64,000 nucleotides of DNA, from contig NZ_JAQKQJ010000013.1 in the NCBI RefSeq assembly GCF_029109325.1, forward strand, positions 62,001 to 126,000, read 5' to 3'. This document shows, piece after piece, positions 60,100 to 64,000 of the stretch. How positions within the stretch are numbered: the first letter of the stretch is position 1; every line of letters starts with the position of its first letter. The translations under genes and the position numbers were made by a program. Source of the stretch: Nodosilinea sp. PGN35. GTDB lineage: Bacteria > Cyanobacteriota > Cyanobacteriia > Phormidesmidales > Phormidesmidaceae. A model generated the notes under the pieces. It ran no database searches, was not told the DNA's origin, and saw only the letters and a list, made by a program, of their open reading frames with translations.

Positions 60100-60531
60100 T
60101 TACGATAGGCGGCGTTCGTCTAGCCAGCGCTGCAGGATGATAGCGGCTGCTTTGCGGTCAATCAATGCTTTTTCCTGAGCCACAGAATGCCCGGCGGTAC
60201 GCATGAGATGTTCGGCTTCCACCGAGCTGAGGCGCTCGTCAACGTACACCACAGGCAGGCCCAGACTCTGGCTGAGACCTTCAGCGACCTTGCGCACCTG
60301 GCGAGCCTGAAAGCCCTCATTGCCGTCCATAGTGAGGGGCAGGCCTACGACCAGGACTTGAGCCCGACGCAGGTCAACCAGGTGCTGAAGATCGCTCACC
60401 AGTTCCTGAAACGATCGCCGCCGGAGCGTGGTCAGCCCCGTAGCAATCAGGCCGGTGCCATCACAGCCTGCAACCCCAACGCGACGCCGACCGATGTCTA
60501 ACCCCAGGGCCGAAATCCGCGCCATGGTCAC
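60100..60531 (-). CDS. ruvX: RuvX/YqgF family nuclease (Holliday junction resolvase-like)
   Basis: 143 residues, RNase H-like fold. Acidic catalytic residues occur in ALGLDIGRRRVGVAG, VVYVDERLSS and LIDRKAAAIILQRWLDE. Proposed roles are 16S rRNA 5'-end processing and junction resolution. It starts the ruvX-DUF3727-mltG series and lies ten bases from the GNAT gene end upstream. Confidence 0.95.
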   Translation of the reverse strand: MTMARISALGLDIGRRRVGVAGCDGTGLIATGLTTLRRRSFQELVSDLQHLVDLRRAQVLVVGLPLTMDGNEGFQARQVRKVAEGLSQSLGLPVVYVDERLSSVEAEHLMRTAGHSVAQEKALIDRKAAAIILQRWLDERRLS

Positions 60532-60540
60532 AGTCCACCC

Positions 60541-61755
60541 TCAGCGATCGCTTTCAGGGAACGAAGCCTCGGCAGTTGACTCTGGCTTTTGCTGCCCCAG
60601 CATGGCCTGCCAACGCTCTGCCGACCAGGTCATGCGTCCAGGCACCGGCTTACCCGCAGGCTGTAGCCCCGTCAGCACGTCAGATAGCTGTAGGCCTTCC
60701 AGGGAAAGGTGGCGCGCTTCTCGCACCTTGTGCCACACCGAGCGCGACATCAGCAGGGCATGGGACGCAGGGGTGGCCTGAATTTGAGTCAAGCACTCCT
60801 CCCGTTCGGGCTGATAGTCGAGAGAGGTCAGCCGCAGAGACTGGGCCGGAAACGGCTGTAAGATTTTGGCCATCTGGATCATCAGCTCTGGGTAGAGCCA
60901 TGTGTAAGCGGGGTGCACCGTCAGATCAGCGGCGTGGGGCTGCTGGCCGTCTCTGGAAATAGCCAGCTTAAACTGGCCAATGGCGGCCTTGCGCTGCTGC
61001 TCAAATACGTAGGCGCTGACGGTCTCCACCCGATTTACTAGGCGGTTGGCGGTGGCGGTAGCGCTGCCCACCAGGCCGGCCTTAAAGTCTTGAATTTGGT
61101 GGTCAAACACCTGACGCACCAGCGGCGGCATGGAGGCCGTATCGAGCTGGTAGAGGAGCTGGGCGTCAGCGTTGCTGATGGGCAGCAGGTTGGGCAGATC
61201 GGGCTCTCGCTCGGCCAGGCTGGCAATTTGCTCGGGGGGCATCTCCCAATAGGTCATCTGAGCCAGGGGCTGAAACCCGTTAAAACGATAGAGTGCCAGT
61301 GCCGATGTATGACTGACATCCACCTCAAGCATCCAGGTTCTGGCTTCCCAAAGCACCTCGAAGCAGTGGCGCAGCAGCCGCGAACCCACATCCATATAGC
61401 CGGAGGAGGTGGTGTTGGCTAGAGCGCGGCGGTTGATTACCACCTGATCTACTCGCCAAGTGCTGCGGGTCTGGTTGAAGGGCGATACTTGAATCAACCC
61501 CACAAGACATTTTTGCCGCTCGGCTATGAAAGTGGTCTGGCGCTGCTGCTGTAGGGAGCCGGGCAGCCAGCTCAAAACTTTTAGGGGGCCGTACCAGCGG
61601 CGCTGATGGGCCAGCCATGTAACAATGGCTTCAGCGGCGTCCAGATCGCCACCGGCCTCCAGATCCTCTGGCTGCCACTGCTTGAGGTCGTCTAAATCGC
61701 GATATTGCAGTGGCCGGACTGTTAAGGTGGGGCCAGGGGTCGTCGTAGGTGCCAT
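60541..61755 (-). CDS. GNAT-family acetyltransferase-like protein, two-domain
   Basis: 404 residues. The N-terminal half is a GNAT fold: LTVRPLQYRDLDDLKQW, VGLIQVSPFNQTRSTWRVDQVVIN, then the acetyl-CoA region GSRLLRHCFEVLWEARTWMLEVDVSHTSALALYRFNGFQPL. The C-terminal half (190-370) looks like a second, decayed GNAT domain (AIGQFKLAISRDGQQPHAADLTVHPAY). Such long proteins recur in cyanobacteria. Substrate unknown. It precedes ruvX by ten bases and may lead that operon. Confidence 0.82.
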   Translation of the reverse strand: MAPTTTPGPTLTVRPLQYRDLDDLKQWQPEDLEAGGDLDAAEAIVTWLAHQRRWYGPLKVLSWLPGSLQQQRQTTFIAERQKCLVGLIQVSPFNQTRSTWRVDQVVINRRALANTTSSGYMDVGSRLLRHCFEVLWEARTWMLEVDVSHTSALALYRFNGFQPLAQMTYWEMPPEQIASLAEREPDLPNLLPISNADAQLLYQLDTASMPPLVRQVFDHQIQDFKAGLVGSATATANRLVNRVETVSAYVFEQQRKAAIGQFKLAISRDGQQPHAADLTVHPAYTWLYPELMIQMAKILQPFPAQSLRLTSLDYQPEREECLTQIQATPASHALLMSRSVWHKVREARHLSLEGLQLSDVLTGLQPAGKPVPGRMTWSAERWQAMLGQQKPESTAEASFPESDR

Positions 61756-62032
61756 GGGATCTCAAAGATCTGACCTGTATGCCGTCATCCTAGCCGATTT
61801 TCCCAATTTCTACACCGCCCCTCGGCGGGCTGAAGGGTATCTCGGTGGGCTTCTCCACTAGTCAGGCGGCTTGGGAGTGAGCCTTGCCTGCGACTTGAGA
61901 TCCCTTCAAACTCACCATTTACAAAACTTATAATTTAAGCGACGATTGCAACTGGGGCTGTGCTCAGCCCCCAGCAGGCGAACGATTAGGGGTCGAGCTA
62001 CAGAGCCCGGCTAGCGGTATCTAGGAATTACC
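61756..62032. other. Divergent promoter region between GNAT gene and cruF
   Basis: 277 bases. Toward cruF there is an A+T-rich stretch (TTATAATTTAAG near 61930, a possible -10 region) and a hairpin CTGGGGCT/AGCCCCCAG (61953-61975) in the probable 5' leader. No gene seen. Confidence 0.5.
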
Positions 62033-62953
62033 ATGAGAAACATTTCAGCCATCGAACGGTTTTGCCTATACAGTCACGTTGCCGCCATGGCCTTTGGCCT
62101 GGCCGGGCTGCTGTGGGTGGTGCCTCACCCTGGCATCCTAGAGTACTTGCCAGCGGGGCAGACCCTTTTTCAGTGGAGTATGGCCGGGGGCGGCGTGGGT
62201 TACATTCTTTTGGGAACGGTGGCCATGGCGCTGTACGCTTACCGCACTCTGGGGTTGGGTAGTCTCATTACCTTTGCGATCGCGGCCATCGGCATTTCTA
62301 TTAGCAGCGAGCTGCTGGGCACCAGCACCGGCTTCCCCTTTGGCCACTACAGCTACCTCAACGGGTTGGGCTATAAGGTAGCGGGTTTGGTGCCGTTTAC
62401 AATTCCGCTGTCGTGGTTTTACCTGGGGCTGTCGGCGTTTCTGCTGGCCCGCAGCGGGTTGGCCGCCGGGGGCGGTGCCGAGCGCTACAACTGGGTGCGA
62501 TCGCTGGGCTCCGTGGTGTTGGGATCTATTCTTTTGACCTCGTGGGATTTTGTTCTCGACCCAGCTATGAGCCAGACGGCGCTGCCCTTCTGGTACTGGC
62601 ACGAACCGGGCGCTTTCTTTGGTATGCCCTACCAAAACTTTGCGGGCTGGCTCGGTACTGGGGTCGTGTTTATGGGTGTGGCCCTGGCCCTTTGGAAAGT
62701 CTTGAAGTTCTCGCCGGAGCTAGACCAGAGCCAGCTGACCCTGCCTCTGGTGGTCTACCTGGCCAACTTCGGCTTCGCCCTGGTGATGAGTCTGGCCGCT
62801 GGGTTTTACGTGCCCATCGCCCTGGGGATATTAACCGGTGCCCTACCCGCCGTGCTCTGTTGGCGCGCCACGGCCCAGGAAGCGATCGCTGAGTCATTGG
62901 CTGAGCCTGCTCCCGTGATCGAGGCCTCGGTTGCTGCCAACAAGGGCTCTTAG
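62033..62953 (+). CDS. cruF: Carotenoid 1',2'-hydratase CruF
   Basis: 306 residues with about seven membrane spans. Sequence blocks SISSELLGTSTGFPFGHYSYLNGLGYKVAGLVPFTIPLSW, TSWDFVLDPAMS and GAFFGMPYQNFAGWLGTG are those of CruF/bisanhydrobacterioruberin hydratase-type proteins. CruF adds water at the psi end of gamma-carotene derivatives on the way to myxol glycosides (myxoxanthophyll). The next gene, cruG, is its usual neighbour, which strengthens the call. Confidence 0.9.
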   Translation: MRNISAIERFCLYSHVAAMAFGLAGLLWVVPHPGILEYLPAGQTLFQWSMAGGGVGYILLGTVAMALYAYRTLGLGSLITFAIAAIGISISSELLGTSTGFPFGHYSYLNGLGYKVAGLVPFTIPLSWFYLGLSAFLLARSGLAAGGGAERYNWVRSLGSVVLGSILLTSWDFVLDPAMSQTALPFWYWHEPGAFFGMPYQNFAGWLGTGVVFMGVALALWKVLKFSPELDQSQLTLPLVVYLANFGFALVMSLAAGFYVPIALGILTGALPAVLCWRATAQEAIAESLAEPAPVIEASVAANKGS

Positions 62954-63266
62954 GGTAAATTCGTCGTTTCGCCGCTCAGAGCGTTAGCCCCCGCCCCAGG
63001 GCTGGCGCTTGGGTTGCTGAGGTGCAGCAAATCAGTAGATGGGTAGATAGAGTCGCCAGTCTCTGGTGGTTGCGCTTTGCCGGTTGTAGTTGAGAACCGT
63101 GGGCAAGGCCTCACCGCCGCCATAGCCCAGTGCCCGCCTGGGTCAGGCTGCGTCTAGCCCATCCTGCCTAGACCGCCAACTGCGGCGGCCTGCTGAGCGA
63201 TCTGCGCCAGCAACGTTAGCCATGACTTAACGCTCGTCTCTATAGATTCAGTCTTGAGGTGTTCCT
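62954..63266. other. Intergenic region between cruF and cruG
   Basis: 313 bases. Moderately G+C-rich, with inverted fragments such as GCCCCCGCCCCAGGGC, but no convincing frame, repeat or RNA gene. The length leaves open whether cruG has its own promoter. Confidence 0.45.
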
Positions 63267-64000
63267 TTGTCCGCCGATGTCGCCCCGTTTCCCTGGCTGA
63301 GCTCTATAGCAGTGGTGCTGTTGACGGTTCAGCTACCGATGGTGGCGGTGCTGCTGGGGCGGTTGGTGCAGGGCCCCTTTCGCAGGGCCCCCCTGGCACC
63401 CAGCCGCCCTAGCCCCGATCTGCTGGGTACAGTTTCAGTGGTGGTACCCACCCTGAACGAAGCGGCCCGGCTAGGCCCCTGTCTGGAGGGGCTCAGCCAC
63501 CAGAGCTACGAGGTGCGAGAGATTTTAGTCGTTGACAGCCGCTCGACCGATGGTACCCAGGCGGTGGTAAAAGCCCATCAGACCAGCGAACCCCGCCTGC
63601 GTCTGTTGACAGACGACCCTCTGCCCCAGGGTTGGGTGGGCCGTCCCTGGGCCTTAGACTTTGGCTTTCGTCAGACCTCGGCAGCGAGCACCTGGGTACT
63701 GGGTGTCGATGCCGATACCCACCCTCAACCTGGCCTGGTGGCGGCCCTGGCCCAGGCCATGGGCGACGAGGGCTATGACCTAGTGTCCCTAGCGCCCCGG
63801 TTTATTCTCAAGCATCCCGGCGAACTTTGGCTGCAACCCGCCCTGCTGATGACGCTGGTGTACCGATTTGGCCCAGCGGGTAGCCCCAGCGGGTCGGCTC
63901 AGCGGGTGATGGCCAATGGCCAGTGCTTCATGGTGCGGCGATCGCTCCTCACCCAGCTCGATGGCTACCGGGCAGCGGCCACTTCCTTTTGCGACGATGT
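63267..64000 (+). CDS. cruG: Carotenoid 2'-O-glycosyltransferase CruG, 3' end beyond window
   Basis: The first 244 residues, from a TTG at 63267 (SADVAPFPWLSSIAVV follows). An N-terminal membrane span (LSSIAVVLLTVQLPMVAVLLGRLV) is followed by a GT-A glycosyltransferase domain: VSVVVPTLNEAARLGPCLEGL, ILVVDSRSTDGT, VLGVDADTHP (the DxD metal motif) and GQCFMVRRSLLTQLDGY. The frame runs open off the right edge. Together with cruF this is the gene pair that makes the sugar-bearing end of myxol carotenoids. An ATG 24 codons on is a less likely start. Confidence 0.88.
   Translation, partial: MSADVAPFPWLSSIAVVLLTVQLPMVAVLLGRLVQGPFRRAPLAPSRPSPDLLGTVSVVVPTLNEAARLGPCLEGLSHQSYEVREILVVDSRSTDGTQAVVKAHQTSEPRLRLLTDDPLPQGWVGRPWALDFGFRQTSAASTWVLGVDADTHPQPGLVAALAQAMGDEGYDLVSLAPRFILKHPGELWLQPALLMTLVYRFGPAGSPSGSAQRVMANGQCFMVRRSLLTQLDGYRAAATSFCDD

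Overview
The window is chromosomal DNA from a G+C-rich cyanobacterium. The evidence is the very frequent HIP1 octamer GCGATCGC, the cyanobacterial PipX nitrogen coactivator, a HetZ-related protein, the carotenoid genes cruF-cruG, cyanobacterial dispersed palindromes, and housekeeping genes of cyanobacterial type. The gene set and base composition fit a filamentous Leptolyngbya/Nodosilinea-like lineage, but that placement is only a guess. I found no tRNA, rRNA, CRISPR array, prophage or transposase gene.

Left part (1-16.7 kb). The window opens inside a Nit1C cluster: a truncated nitrilase, an Sll0783-type nitrogen-starvation protein and a divergently transcribed MSMEG_0569-type flavoprotein. 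A textbook NtcA-activated promoter precedes the Sll0783 homologue. A MntA-HepT toxin-antitoxin pair follows, then the nitrogen/division block pipX-pipY-sepF-proC, then der, a lone EcfT subunit and a chorismate-utilising synthase, then lgt, DUF29, a sulfatase-fold enzyme and a CSP41b-like epimerase.

Middle part (17-46.6 kb). It holds a J-domain/pentapeptide fusion, a MarR regulator, queA, a lone peptide-transporter permease, rarD, a DICT-domain kinase whose phospho-acceptor His is replaced by Gln, murE, an AraC regulator, an azoreductase, a DUF1772 gene broken by one in-frame stop, and a class D beta-lactamase. Next come an A+T-richer patch with an orphan membrane protein, two tandem Cache-HAMP proteins without output domain, and a three-gene unit (amino-acid racemase, periplasmic binding protein, divergent DAACS carrier lacking the NMDGT motif). 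A MFS exporter, an alpha/beta hydrolase and two Rieske oxygenases follow, then a second kinase-like protein with the opposite defect (H-box intact, ATP-binding boxes eroded).

Right part (46.6-64 kb). ilvB carries a C-terminal zinc ribbon. It is followed by an FtsL-like protein with ftsI, the manganese transporter mntC <-> mntAB around a divergent promoter with regularly spaced TTTCAT repeats, a HetZ-related protein, a sugar transferase with a perfect CRP-type site upstream, proB, yqeG, the conserved trio mltG-DUF3727-ruvX, a GNAT protein, and cruF-cruG running off the right edge.

The most notable leads are the racemase/binding-protein/divergent-carrier unit, the NtcA-driven Nit1C promoter, the two complementary degenerate kinases, the mnt operator, and several layers of nested inverted repeats between genes.
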